This document shows positions 22,885-33,540 of a stretch of DNA of 64,000 nucleotides, one piece after another. The stretch is from positions 74,469,243-74,533,242 of the forward strand of contig NC_060248.1 of assembly GCF_921293095.1 (NCBI RefSeq), read 5' to 3'. The notes beneath the pieces were generated by a model. It had not been told where the DNA came from, searched no databases, and was given only the letters and a program-made list of their open reading frames with translations. Numbering within the stretch: the stretch's first letter is position 1; each line of letters starts with the position of its first letter. Made by a program: the position numbers and the translations under genes. This stretch comes from Ischnura elegans (Eukaryota > Arthropoda > Insecta > Odonata > Coenagrionidae).

Positions 22885-24245
22885 TGTAACCGGTGCATTC
22901 TGCCCGCTTACATAGTGGCGCATGAGACGGGAGTGCGAGGTGAAGGAAGGCCGTTTTTTTTTTCTTTTGATATGTGTTCGTGTGAATGTGTGCGTGAGTG
23001 TCATGAATCATTGAGTCCCCATTTGATGTTTCCCTATTTTCCTCCCCACAATTTGTAATGCTCTCCCTTCCCCCCCCCCCCTCCATATGTGTGCGAGTCG
23101 AATTCTTAAGACGAAGAAGAGCGTGGTTTCTCCCCCCCCCCGTGTCCTTGGTGAAGTGACCGTCCAGCCCCAAGTGCATCATCCCTTTCTTTCCCCTGAC
23201 CCCCCTCCCCGGTGTTTCCTCCCCTCAATGGCTATATAACGTGGTGCACCGGAGGAAAAGGGGCTTAGATGATTTTCTTTTTTTTTTGGCGATTCCGAAA
23301 AAAAAAACGCTCCCAAGAGTAGGCGGAGTGTGGGGAGGCAGAGAAAAAAGTTGGTGGAGAGATCCCGAGAGAGAGAGAGAGAGAGGGTGCCCAACGCGAG
23401 TCGGAGTTGCAAGGTAGACTCGTGGTGCCGATGAAAGGATCTCCCAACTGTCGCAGAGAAGCCATCTCCCACTCGTGAACCTGCCGGAGTTGACGCAGAG
23501 CAGCATACGCCGCGGAACGGAATCGCCACGATCAGCAGATCGAGAGCCCCGAAAATTCGACAAACTGTAAGAGAAAAGCCACGAAATCCCATTCCCCCCC
23601 CCCCCAACCCCCCCCCCCTCAAGGAACAGAAGAAAATTCCCACTTCACCAAGTCAAGAAGAGAATTCATTAAGAACATTGATAAAATTCCCCCGCACAAA
23701 TAGAGAAGAGGACAGTACTTCCCCCCTATTACCGTGTGAATTTCTGTGCAATATCTATTTCGTTGTTTCATATTTCCATCCCCCCCCCCCCCCCCGTTTC
23801 TTGTTTTTTTTTATTTGTCCCCTTTTTCTTGTGGTTTTTGTATGGGTTATGAATGTGAAAACGTGAAGCGTGATTTTTTTTTTTGGGTTTAGGTTAAGGA
23901 CTGAAATTTTTCTGTTGTGCAGCATAGTGAATTATGCGTTGTATTTCATTGAATTCAAGGAGAAGAGGTTAATTGTTACTTTTGCCATTGATTTGCTTGT
24001 ATTTGTAAATGATCATATTTAAACTCATTAAATTTATGTTAAGCGAACTACGCAGTCGAACGGCTTTCTTTATCCGAACGCTCCTGTCTCAGGTCTCATC
24101 ACCCCTAAACTTCCCCTCCTGCCCTTTCCCAAAATCCCATTCCCTCGCCCCAGGTGCACGGAATATCCCCACTACACCTCCGCCCCCCCCCTTTTTGCCC
24201 TCCAATCTCCCCCTCCCCGAATGTGCCCCGCACGGTGGGGTTACA
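22885..24245 (+). repeat. 5' LTR (1361 bp)
   Basis: Begins TGTAACCGGTGCATTCTG and ends GGGGTTACA. It contains several poly-C/poly-T runs, a (GA)n run (about 23370-23387) and a TATATAA box at 23233-23239 that could drive transcription. ORFs on its minus strand (about 22862-23643) repeat in the other LTR and are compositional. Confidence 0.93.
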
Positions 24246-24249
24246 TCAT

Positions 24250-24267
24250 TGGCGCCCGAACAGGGAC
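24250..24267 (+). other. Primer-binding site, tRNA-Lys type
   Basis: TGGCGCCCGAACAGGGAC starts four bases after the 5' LTR. It complements the 3' end of a tRNA-Lys (the Lys3 type also used by lentiviruses), the expected primer for minus-strand synthesis. Confidence 0.9.
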
Positions 24268-24619
24268 CCGAGTGACTCAAGCGGAGTGATTAGTAAATTC
24301 GTTTCGTTTTGCATAGATCGCGGAAATTTCTTGGAGCGATGTTTTCTTAAATTTGTGAATCAGATTCCCAATTTTGTATGCGTACCTTTCATTTCTGCTC
24401 ATGTTCTTGTAAGATGTCCGGATTTAATTGTGTTTTTGGTGGGCGTCAGTCAGTTGGCCACCGTATTAGATAAAGTGTGGGTAACGTGTGTTGCGGTGGT
24501 AGCCTTGACCGTGACTTGCCTTAGCGTGATTTTCATGATTGTTACTCTTTCAGCGAAGTGCGAATTTCATTGTTATTTTTTCCTTGTGTATTTTGTTGTA
24601 ATAATTACTCTCGTACGCG
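24268..24619 (+). other. Gag leader
   Basis: 352 bases between primer site and gag ATG. No clear structured element identified. Would hold the packaging signal if one exists. Confidence 0.5.
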
Positions 24620-26158
24620 ATGGAACCGGAAGGTAAGAGTTTTAGAGAATATCGCGAACCCCCTAGGTACGATGAGGACGGGTCAGATTCCAGTAGTGAG
24701 GTGAAAATCATTGACGTTTCTAACTGGGATGAGGAGTCGCAAGCGGAGAAGGCGGAGGATAGAATAGAGCACAGGAGTGGAGGCACCGAAATTACCAGCC
24801 TTAATGAGTTATTTAAAAAACTTGATGAAAGATTCGAAAAGGCTGAGGAAGCTAGGAGGGAAGATAAGAAAAAAGCTGAGGAAGCTAGGAGGGAGGGTAT
24901 CAATAAATTTGAAAGACTAGAGGAAAAACTTGATGAGAGATTTGAAAAAGCTGAGCGAGCTAGAAAGGAGGATATCAAGAAATTTGAAAGACTAGAGGGG
25001 AAACTTGACGAGAAATTCGAAAGAATAATGAAGGATATGAAAGAGCGTTTCGATACTGAGAAAGATGAAAGGGGGAAACTAGAAGGGAAGTTGGAGGCAA
25101 TTAATGGGAAGATTGAAGGAATTGGGGAGATAGTGGACGAACGCGTTCAGGAAGTAAAAAGGGAAGTAAACGAGAAGGTAGAGGTTGTAAGGGAGCAAGT
25201 TGTAATAATTTCCCGAGGTGTACAGGAGGAGAAGATCCACCACGAAAAAAGAATTAGAGATATTGCCGAAGAGGAAGCAGGGATCCGTCGAATGAAGGTA
25301 GGCGGTACGGGTTCTTCGACTAATTTTCCGAGTCCCCCGGCTAATTTGCAATTCCGTGGCAAACCACATGAACACCCCATAGCATTTATGAGGGGAGTTG
25401 AAAACTATTATTCCGTTCACGCCATCCCGCCCGAGATACGATCGCGGTTTTTCTATCAGATGTTGGATGAAGGGGCAAAGGGATGGGCAGATACAATTTT
25501 TCCTTTCCCGGAGGAGATGGAAGTATTCAAACAACTATTTGTCGCGCGGTATTGGAGTAAAGAGCATCGGATAAATTATAAAATTAAAGTTATGTCGGGA
25601 ATGTACAGGAGGACGCCGGGAAGTAGCATGCAAGAGTACGCGACTCGGAAAATCGCAGCGATCAAACTGTGTGAGCCGCCGGAGAATGAGGAGGAAATGG
25701 TGGCATTATTGGTAAGACATTTCCCACCATATGTTCAGGATTTGCTCCGTAGTTTGGAAGTTGCCACTTACGACAAGCTCTTAATTATGCTCGGACGATT
25801 CGATCAGTCCCAAAATCATTTTGGAAGGGCAGAAGAGACCCACCCTAACGTAAACGCGATAAGGAATCCGTCACGCAGGGGGTTTAGCTCGTGGCACCAC
25901 GGTGGAAGCCGAGGAGGAGGGCAGACTCAAGCAGATAGACAGGAGGGAAATGAGAGAGAAGGGGGCGAAGGGAATCGGAATGAGGATAATATGCCCCAAT
26001 CTCTTATGGATTTTTCCTTTCCACCTCCGCGGGCGGAAAACTTACGGAGTTTGGGTCGAGCGACTTCCCCACCCAAACCTGCCAAACATAAAAGTGGAAG
26101 TCCCCATTTTATCAACACTACGGGTAGGAAGGACCCCAGCCCACGAGTTGAATCATGA
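24620..26158 (+). CDS. gag: Gag polyprotein, Gypsy-type, intact
   Basis: An uninterrupted 512-aa ORF starts with ATG after the leader. Residues about 60-210 are a highly charged Glu/Lys/Arg coiled coil with internal repeats (ERFEKAEEARRED, KFERLEEKLDERFEKAE, KFERLEGKLDEKFE). Residues about 245-420 match the retrotransposon Gag capsid fold in pattern (FRGKPHEHPIAFM, GAKGWADTIFPFP, FVARYWS, SMQEYATRKIAAI). The tail is Arg/Gly-rich (RRGFSSW, GGSRGGG), with no CCHC zinc knuckle, so RNA binding may rely on the basic tail. It would form the virus-like particle core. Intact gag with deleted pol suggests possible mobilisation in trans by a complete relative. Confidence 0.88.
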   Translation: MEPEGKSFREYREPPRYDEDGSDSSSEVKIIDVSNWDEESQAEKAEDRIEHRSGGTEITSLNELFKKLDERFEKAEEARREDKKKAEEARREGINKFERLEEKLDERFEKAERARKEDIKKFERLEGKLDEKFERIMKDMKERFDTEKDERGKLEGKLEAINGKIEGIGEIVDERVQEVKREVNEKVEVVREQVVIISRGVQEEKIHHEKRIRDIAEEEAGIRRMKVGGTGSSTNFPSPPANLQFRGKPHEHPIAFMRGVENYYSVHAIPPEIRSRFFYQMLDEGAKGWADTIFPFPEEMEVFKQLFVARYWSKEHRINYKIKVMSGMYRRTPGSSMQEYATRKIAAIKLCEPPENEEEMVALLVRHFPPYVQDLLRSLEVATYDKLLIMLGRFDQSQNHFGRAEETHPNVNAIRNPSRRGFSSWHHGGSRGGGQTQADRQEGNEREGGEGNRNEDNMPQSLMDFSFPPPRAENLRSLGRATSPPKPAKHKSGSPHFINTTGRKDPSPRVES

Positions 26159-26165
26159 GGAGGAG

Positions 26166-26470
26166 AGGCTCCAATTATGTCCAGAAATTAAAAGTACGCT
26201 TCAAAAAGGTATCAGGGATATCTTCAACCGTTTCGAGAAAGCAAATTTAAGGTTAAATATAACAAAATCTAATTTCCTCGGGAAAGAAATCTATTTTCTG
26301 GGATACGTTATCGATACAAAGGGAACGAAGGCCAACCCAGACAAGGTGAAGGCGATAGTGGATTGCGAACGGCCGAAAAACGTTCGGAGCCTTCGAGCAT
26401 TCCTTGGAATGTGTAACTATTACGCGCGCTGTTGTGATAATTATTATGATACAATCAGCCCAATGTTATT
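26166..26470 (+). pseudogene. pol: Reverse transcriptase fragment (thumb region)
   Basis: In a frame shifted relative to gag, about 100 codons read LRLNITKSNFLGKEIYFLGY, then a lysine/proline segment and RAFLGMCNYYA. This is the Gypsy pattern at the end of the reverse-transcriptase palm and thumb (LxxxKxxF...FLGhxV...R.FLGL.NYY). The protease, the fingers/palm with the YxDD catalytic motif and RNase H are absent. The fragment begins right after the gag stop and ends at a second deletion junction near 26470. It cannot be active. Confidence 0.8.
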
Positions 26471-26484
26471 TTTTCCCATTGTAC

Positions 26485-26606
26485 AGCGGACCATATGTCA
26501 TTCGCCGTATCGTTGCCCCAAATGCTGTCGAGTTGGAAGGAGAAGACGGCGGATTGATAGGTCCGTACAATTTCGGGAATCTAATTCCGTACGTGTCCGA
26601 GATATT
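26485..26606 (+). pseudogene. pol: Integrase C-terminal fragment (GPY/F-like)
   Basis: A third frame reads YSGPYVIRRIVAPNAVELEG and then IGPYNFGNLIPYV. The GPYxI...V.PN..EL pattern is typical of the GPY/F module at the integrase C-terminus of Gypsy elements. It directly follows the reverse-transcriptase fragment, so RNase H, the zinc finger and the DDE core of integrase were removed by one deletion. Confidence 0.7.
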
Positions 26607-26783
26607 TTTTTTTCCTTTGCCAGACGCGTTCCCTAGGCGATGTTTTGTATTCCGCCTTTGTTTGCTGTGTGTTGCTCCGCCTGAGTAGGAGGGCGTTCCC
26701 CTCGCGAATCGCGATTTTTTTTTTTTGGGCGGATTGCCTGTATATTTTTTTTCGTAAATACGTTCCCCGTATTTCCTCCTTTT

Positions 26784-26797
26784 GAGAGGAGGGCATA
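26784..26797 (+). other. Polypurine tract
   Basis: GAGAGGAGGGCATA lies immediately before the 3' LTR, the expected plus-strand primer position. Confidence 0.75.
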
Positions 26798-28155
26798 TGT
26801 AACCGGTGCATTCTGCCCGCTTACATAGTGGCGCATGAGACGGGAGTGCGAGGTGAAGGAAGGCCGTTTTTTTTTTTCTTTTGATATGTGTTCGTGTGAA
26901 TGTGTGCGTGAGTGTCATGAATCATTGAGTCCCCATTTGATGTTTCCCTATTTTCCTCCCCACAATTTGTAATGCTCTCCCTTCCCCCCCCCCCCTCCAT
27001 ATGTGTGCGAGTCGAATTCTTAAGACGAAGAAGAGCGTGGTTTCTCCCCCCCCCCGTGTCCTTGGTGAAGTGACCGTCCAGCCCCAAGTGCATCATCCCT
27101 TTCTTTCCCCTGACCCCCCTCCCCGGTGTTTCCTCCCCTCAATGGCTATATAACGTGGTGCACCGGAGGAAAAGGGGCTTAGATGATTTTCTTTTTTTTT
27201 TGCGATTCCGAAAAAAAAAACGCTCCCAAGAGTAGGCGGAGTGTGGGGAGGCAGAGAAAAAAGTTGGTGGAGAGATCCCGAGAGAGAGAGAGAGAGAGGG
27301 TGCCCAACGCGAGTCCGGAGTTGCAAGGTAGACTCGTGGTGCCGATGAAAGGATCTCCCAACTGTCGCAGAGAAGCCATCTCCCACTCGTGAACCTGCCG
27401 GAGTTGACGCAGAGCAGCATACGCCGCGGAACGGAATCGCCACGATCAGCAGATCGAGAGCCCCGAAAATTCGACAAACTGTAAGAGAAAAGCCACGAAA
27501 TCCCATTCCCCCCCCCCCCAACCCCCCCCCTCCCCTCAAGGAACAGAAGAAAATTCCCACTTCACCAAGTCAAGAAGAGAATTCATTAAGAACATTGATA
27601 AAATTCCCCCGCACAAATAGAGAAGAGGACAGTACTTCCCCCCTATTACCGTGTGAATTTCTGTGCAATATCTATTTCGTTGTTTCATATTTCCATCCCC
27701 CCCCCCCCGTTTCTTGTTTTTTTTATTTGTCCCCTTTTTCTTGTGGTTTTTGTATGGGTTATGAATGTGAAAACGTGTAGCGTGATTTTTTTTTGGGTTT
27801 AGGTTAAGGACTGAAATTTTTCTGTTGTGCAGCATAGTGAATTATGCGTTGTATTTCATTGAATTCAAGGAGAAGAGGTTAATTGTTACTTTTGCCATTG
27901 ATTTGCTTGTATTTGTAAATGATCATATTTAAACTCATTAAATTTATGTTAAGCGAACTACGCAGTCGAACGGCTTTCTTTATCCGAACGCTCCTGTCTC
28001 AGGTCTCATCACCCCTAAACTTCCCCTCCTGCCCTTTCCCAAAATCCCATTCCCTCGCCCCAGGTGCACGGAATATCCCCACTACACCTCCGCCCCCCCC
28101 CTTTTTGCCCTCCAATCTCCCCCTCCCCGAATGTGCCCCGCACGGTGGGGTTACA
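26798..28155 (+). repeat. 3' LTR (1358 bp)
   Basis: Near-identical to 22885-24245. Differences are mostly in C and T run lengths plus single substitutions such as ACGTGTAGCG versus ACGTGAAGCG. TATATAA is at 27147-27153. Confidence 0.93.
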
Positions 28156-28159
28156 ATAT

Positions 28160-28989
28160 CAACCCATCAACAGAGGAAGTTCATGTTCTTTATTTGCTGA
28201 GTAAGTGCTGTTACTGGTCATCGCTAATGATCATAATAACTTTTCGGTAGGTAATTGAAATATTGCCAGGCAATCCTTTCAAAACGTGAGACGCAATTGT
28301 TAGGCCATTATAATAACTTAACAATTTTGCATTTTAGATCTAATTTCCATAATTTGTCGAAAACAAAATTAATTTGCCAATGCTTGGCTGAGAACCACAA
28401 ATCCCTGGACATGTTTTATGATTTTTAACTAATGTCGAATTTCGGTGGTTAAGAGTGCCATGCGTATCTCCGCCCTAAATAGACCGAATATCTGAACACC
28501 AAGTGTTCAATGAAGCACGAAATTCACTCACGTCGCACAATTTGTACAGCGAATTGGTACCAAAATTTTTGTACCATTATGTCAATACACAAAAATGTTC
28601 ACCAGCGAAGTAGGCAGAGATGAAAGGAGTTCCAAAAAAGAACGGATATTTTTTTTAATTTCTAACTTCATTATGATAATCACTATCGCTCATGACAAAA
28701 TTCAACATAGAATAATACAATTTTAGCACTGATAAGGATTAAGTAACAATTAACCTGTACACTGCCGCACAGGAGTCCACCTGCTGCACGTGGCACATAC
28801 ATAGACAATTAACAAGGTTCACCATGCACTTCAAGCAAATGATACTGATATTACTAATAATTGACTATTTTGCAACTTACTAGTGGAATGCGATTCCATA
28901 TATCTTTTTATCGGGGCAATTACTGCACCCGTAAGCTGCGCAGCAAACCATCTGCAAAGGTTGAATAAAAATGACGTTTTCAAGGTTAA
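28160..28989. other. Non-coding DNA
   Basis: Unique-looking AT-rich sequence, no supported feature. Confidence 0.5.
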
Positions 28990-29002
28990 ATACTCACTTT
29001 TC

Positions 29003-29207
29003 GAATGAAAATGAAAAAGCAGGAGCAATTTCCACAATTTTACATTTATTAATACGACCGGTTTCGCTTTTCAGCATCATCAGGTACCTGATGATGCTGA
29101 AAAGCGAAACCGGTCGTATTAATAAATGTAAAATTGTGGAAATTGCTCCTGCTTTTTCATTTTCATTATGTCACGTTTCCACTCCATCTCGCCTGAAACC
29201 TCAGACT
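29003..29207 (+). mobile_element. Palindromic insertion with hammerhead-like core, 13-bp TSD
   Basis: 29004-29085 and 29086-29167 are perfect reverse complements with no spacer (164-bp palindrome, centre GGTACC). A 40-base tail follows, ending CGCCTGAAACCTCAGACT. The direct repeat ATACTCACTTTTC flanks it at 28990-29002 and 29208-29220. The architecture matches 31491-31691 and 59774-59960. Target duplications of this size and CUGAUGA...GAAACCGGUC cores suggest a Penelope-like or retrozyme-like retroelement. No ORF. Confidence 0.75.
29083..29120 (+). ncRNA. Hammerhead-ribozyme-like motif
   Basis: GGTAC then CTGATGA, a short stem (GC, TGAAAA loop, GC), GAAA, CCGG, TC and GTATT. GGTAC pairs with GTATT as stem I (two G-U). 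CCGG is self-complementary, as in hammerheads that work as dimers. Because of the perfect palindrome the same motif exists on the minus strand. Activity untested. Confidence 0.55.
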
Positions 29208-29319
29208 ATACTCACTTTTCAACGGAGATAATAATATATTAGTATTAAGATGACTTCTAGAATATCAGCATACGTTCAGAATGCTTCAGCAGCCTCAGAT
29301 TACTGAAAATTAGGTGATT

Positions 29320-30673
29320 TTCTTAGCACGTACCTTTACGGGAAAACGAGCGAGCGGGGTAAAGGAATATGGCGGACGAACAAAAGCGCATCGAGTAAAC
29401 AGGTTTCTGCTGGCTTCACTTTTTTCTCCTAACGCCCTCTCCAGATACTCTATGGTGGAAGGCATACTTATTGTTAGTCACATGCAAGGAGAACGCGTGA
29501 GGTTTGGCAACACTGCTCCACGAGCAGATTCAAGATGTTCACTCGGTGGAGGTCTGAGAGCGACTCACTGAGGCCACGCCTATTATTTGCTGACTGGCAA
29601 AGGTAAAGTCACATGTCGAGAAACTTTCCCTCCCCTCATCTCCACTTGCTTTTGCCACACCAGCTCACCCGCAGAGATTAAATGAACAGCTTATAGTTTC
29701 GTTCCCGCACGAAATTAAACTCACCAAGGAGTTTAGTTTCAACCTAGGCGAAACTTTACTCCTGGGAACGTAACTAAATTAAACTCCGCTTATCATAGTT
29801 ATGCTTCTATCCCAGAATTTGAGTGAAGGGGGATAAGAGGGAACAGTTTCGACCCATTTCATGACAGAATAAACAGAGGTTACACATTGAGCTTAAAAAT
29901 GGAATGGCCAGTTCTGCGTTCATCGTTCTCCTGTTTGTGGTAAAAATATGAGTGCCCGATGCATCTGATGGCGGTAGGGCGAACCTCTACTTCATTCATC
30001 CATACTTCGTTCTGGGCGTGTGGGTCGAAAGTTAACTATTCGAAGGTGAAGCACGTGGTCCACGTTTAAGTAAAAAAAAGGGGCTGAAAACAGGCTCCGC
30101 CATTTTGTTATATATCTATAGTTATTGATGAAACAAAATATTAAAAAAAACCTTCATATGAAATAAAAAGAAGTGTCAATTAAGATGGTATAACATTTTT
30201 GTTGATAAAACTATTCATGAAACCACTGCACGAGGATAAAGTTGGCAATTTTCAGAAAAAAGCGAGGGTGGTCGTTTTTCGCTAAATTTGTTCAACTTGA
30301 CCTCACATATATCGTTAACGAGAAAACACAGGAAATAAATAATCTGGAAAGTTATGCACAAAATATTTGAGAATATGTATGCGAAATTTCAACTTCCTAG
30401 CTCAAAAAAATCGTTTTTGAGGTTTTGGCCATCTTTTTTCGATTCTAGCCCACTGTGCTCCGGTGCGAAACATTATCTGCGTTTCGTTTCGTCCCAGATT
30501 TTTAGTTTAGTTTCGACCTGAAGTAGTTTTCACTCCGATTTCGTTTCGGCCCTGAGTTATGAGCTCCACAGGTTTTAATCCATTTCATTTCGTTTCTACA
30601 TTTTGCTCCCGAGAACGAAACTATTGAAAATACTGGTTTTTACTTTCGTTTAGTTTCGATTGCCATCCCTAAT
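29320..30673 (-). repeat. hAT-like repeat, long copy
   Basis: On the minus strand it starts TAGGGATGGCAATCGAAAC (30673) and continues through GAAACG-rich DNA to blocks shared with 19795-20290 (GCTCACCCGCAGA, TCTGGAGAGGGCGTTAG, GAAGCCAGC). The section 30060-30475 inside it resembles 1570-1745 and may be a nested insertion. Non-coding. Confidence 0.5.
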
Positions 30674-31429
30674 TCTAGAGGCGGAATTGAGAATCCGCTA
30701 CCGTGAATCATGGAAGGAGATATCGCAGGATAAAGAATAACATGAAATAAAATTATTAAATCGGAGACATGAGCGGCGGTAAAAGCATAAAGGCAGCAAA
30801 GGAGCAACTCAATTCACAATCAGTAATACAGTGTGCATGGTAACTTGAAGTTAGTTCTCTCAACATTTATTGATGGCGTTGAGATGGCGTTCGTTTTTTA
30901 AGGCCGTTTTAGATTGGACACGTCATTGCGATATTTGGAACTGCCTTAATGTCTCATTATGGCGTGCAATTACGCGAATGCAAGAACAAAATTAGAATAG
31001 GGGCATATTTTCCATCTCTCGTCCATGCATTATAGCGTACGTTCTAGCAATTCACCGCTTTGCATGACGCAGTTTTGACAACGCCTTCGTACACACGTCA
31101 GATTGTGCAGTTACGTGACCACTCTAAAACTGCTTTTATAATTGCACGAGAGGCTTGAAGAAAGTTTTTTATTTGGTTTTTAATTCATCAATTCGTTTTT
31201 TCTTCTATAAACAGGCTTATATCAGAAGGAAAATTTTAATGCCCATTTAAAATATTAGTGAATCCTGAATTGGCTCAATCATAATTTTTTTATCGTAATA
31301 TTCCGTTGCTGTAGCAAGCCAAGATGACTAGAAATTTTATATTTTTTTTTATTCCGCGTCTTGCTCCTTGAGCAATTGGAGAAGAAATGTTTCACATCTT
31401 CACGGAAGAAGACGAAGAAATACGTCGCT
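30674..31429. other. Non-coding DNA
   Basis: No supported feature. Confidence 0.5.
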
Positions 31430-31490
31430 ATGAAAAGTCTAACATATAAGAGAGAGGAATGGAGAGCTGCGTCAAACCAATCTTAAGTTT

Positions 31491-31691
31491 TCTCCATGTT
31501 TCTGGGCTTCACCGCGTGGATTTTTCTTCATGACGACAGTTTCTCCGGTATTCCAACCGGCGTCTTCCGGTCCTGAAGACGCCGGTTGGAATACCGGAGA
31601 AACTGTCGTCATAAAGAAAAATCCACGCGGTGAAGCCCAGAAACATGGAGACATCATCTAGACAACGCCGCGGAAAACTACGCATCAACTT
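31491..31691 (+). mobile_element. Palindromic insertion, 13-bp TSD
   Basis: The arms 31491-31567 and 31575-31651 are near-perfect reverse complements (about 75 bp, spacer about 7). A 40-base tail contains CGCCGCGGAAAACTACGC. The direct repeat CAATCTTAAGTTT flanks it at 31478-31490 and 31692-31704. The tail resembles that of 59774-59960 (CGCCGCGGAAACCTACGC), defining a family. No ORF. Confidence 0.8.
31573..31611 (+). ncRNA. Degenerate hammerhead-like core
   Basis: CTGAAGA, then a CCGG...CCGG stem, GAAA, CTGTCG, TC. Core order is kept but stem I and stem III do not pair in cis, so this copy is probably not self-cleaving. Confidence 0.35.
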
Positions 31692-31740
31692 CAATCTTAA
31701 GTTTGTTGACTAATGATGATTTCACGGCACGTAGCATGGT

Positions 31741-32792
31741 TGCTCCTCCTGAGAAATATTAAAAATATTAATCACTAAGGTACTATTACAAAGCGTGTTT
31801 TCATTTCGCCCATTCAGGGAAAGACTTATGAATGTTAAGATTTAATTTCCCATAGTATTTACCGAATTTCAGATTGGATTCAGACACAATCATAAATGTA
31901 ACATTGTAAATATTGAGACTATTGCTCTCCACTCATCGCCGCGCTATGGACGTTTTTGAAAACATATTTGTGTGCGCCCGAAGAGACAACATAAATTAAG
32001 ATTCCACGGAACGGACTTGGGCCTCTTCGATGAGTCCCCTTGGGGTTGTGCCAAATTCGTTTATTTTTTGATTGCTTGAATAACTACCTACCTGTATACT
32101 AAAGACGAATGCTTGAGTAGTCAATCAAATGAATACACAAATACTGAACCTAATACAATAAATATCACGACGAATACCATGGCAGCACCAAGAACATTTG
32201 ACTATACAGTCAGGCATTTTATTTGTATTCACTATCTCGCGGCAGGATGTGGGTGCCATTGTATTCATCTGGGCTTTCATTAGAGACCGGTTAAAGGCCA
32301 TGCATTTACCTAGTATCCTCTTTAGTACTTAGCATCCAACTGCAACCTAAAATAACAATGCTCAATCATTTTTTACGATCGCTAAGTAAAAATTTTACAA
32401 TCAAGGATCTGTAACTCCCCGTTCAATGTCAAAAATTGGCTCATGTAAATAAGTGTTTTTTTACTCAGAGTTTCCATACTACAGGGAACTTGAATATACT
32501 ATTTCCATACTGAAATTTCCTTGGCTATTAATATTTATCGCTGTTCCATTATTTAAACCGTCGCGGTCGATATTCGTGCGCAAAAATATTTTTTTTCACT
32601 TCCCCTTGTTGGGGATTTAAAATGTCCACAGTTTTTCTTAGCTCTTGCTGGTCCTCTAGTAATATGAAATGATTTTTACCTTCTTTTGCGCTCCAAAATA
32701 TCGTCTCACTACAACGTTGTGAAATGACACGCAGTGAATGCCTTTGAATAGTAGTGCACTAAAAAACATTCGAACGGTGCTCACTCTTTTGG
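31741..32792. other. Non-coding DNA
   Basis: No gene. 31940-32060 resembles 15415-15620 (see there). Confidence 0.45.
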
Positions 32793-32800
32793 GAAGTACC

Positions 32801-33044
32801 CAGGGCCGGCTCAAGGCAAAATACTTACCCGTGCAAACTGCTGCTGTGTCTACCGTGAGGTTTGGTATGGAATATACTCCATTTAACGGGGGTCTGGGAA
32901 CCTCTCACAAGTTTCCTTCCAGGGCCACCTCTCGGGAGTCGTTTACAATATATTAAATTTATAATGTTGGAAAAAAATATATTTTGGGCTGTTTGGGCGT
33001 GTGGTCGCCTCCCAAGCCACGTTTGCCTGGGTTGCCCGGCCCTG
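32801..33044 (+). mobile_element. hAT-type MITE, 8-bp TSD with one mismatch
   Basis: Starts CAGGGCCGGCTCAAGGC and ends TTGCCCGGCCCTG. Flanks GAAGTACC (32793-32800) and GAAGTATC (33045-33052). 244 bp, non-coding. Confidence 0.8.
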
Positions 33045-33052
33045 GAAGTATC

Positions 33053-33525
33053 GTGAAGCCAGACTTAATTGTCACATCTTTTAAGGGGCCGACTCATGTA
33101 AAAAGACGAATACCTTCATTTCGGTCGGTCTCTTTTGGTGACGGAGAATCAATTGAGGCGACCTAGTAAATGAGACTGCTACTCACTCTAAACTAAAAAT
33201 TTATGCTCGGATAAATTTTCATACTTAAATGAGTGGCAGTATATATTGCCGAGTGTGTGGTACGGAAGACGCGCAGTTGCCATAAAAATGCAATGTTCGC
33301 CTATAATTTGTATGAATTTCTTTCTGAGTGGACGGAGGTAGAATAAAAATAGCCCTCGTAATATTAAACGAATGATTTTCGAACCTTTATCGATATTTTA
33401 ATTTTTTTCCAAATGAAGTAATTTATTCCGTTATATTCTTTGTCTCCAAGTTCCGACATTCCAGCAAAAATAAGAAATATTTCATTTATTTTTTATGTCA
33501 CCGTAAAAGTTTTTTTTAGAGAAAT
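33053..33525. other. Non-coding DNA
   Basis: No supported feature. Confidence 0.5.
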
Positions 33526-33540
33526 ACATCAGTTATCAGA

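Larger units (their letters stand above)
22885..28155 (+). mobile_element. Gypsy-type LTR retrotransposon, pol-deleted
   Basis: A 5.27-kb element with 5' LTR, primer-binding site, gag, a pol remnant, a polypurine tract and 3' LTR. Both LTRs run TGTAAC...TTACA. The flanks ATAT (22881-22884) and ATAT (28156-28159) form a 4-bp target duplication. The two LTRs differ mainly by homopolymer lengths, so insertion is recent. Only about 300 bp of reverse transcriptase and the last part of integrase remain, so the copy is non-autonomous. No envelope-like ORF is present. Confidence 0.93.
31430..31740 (+). mobile_element. RTE-like LINE 3' end, split by a palindromic insertion
   Basis: AATGGAGAGCTGCGTCAAACCA (to 31480) and TTGTTGACTAATGATGAT (31701 on) match the uninterrupted 39770-39815 (GAGAGCTGCGTCAAACCATT, GATTGTTGACCAGTGATCAT). 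Coding trace WRAASNQS at the LINE C-terminus. The 201-bp palindrome lies between. Confidence 0.65.

Noticed and set aside
22862-23643. Minus-strand ORFs in the LTR (and their twins at 26821-27560)
   Set aside because: They lie antisense in the LTRs, depend on homopolymer runs, and change frame between the two LTR copies.
24246-26797. Endogenous retrovirus with envelope
   Set aside because: The lentiviral-type primer site is suggestive, but there is no envelope-like ORF and the capsid and polymerase remnants fit a Gypsy retrotransposon.
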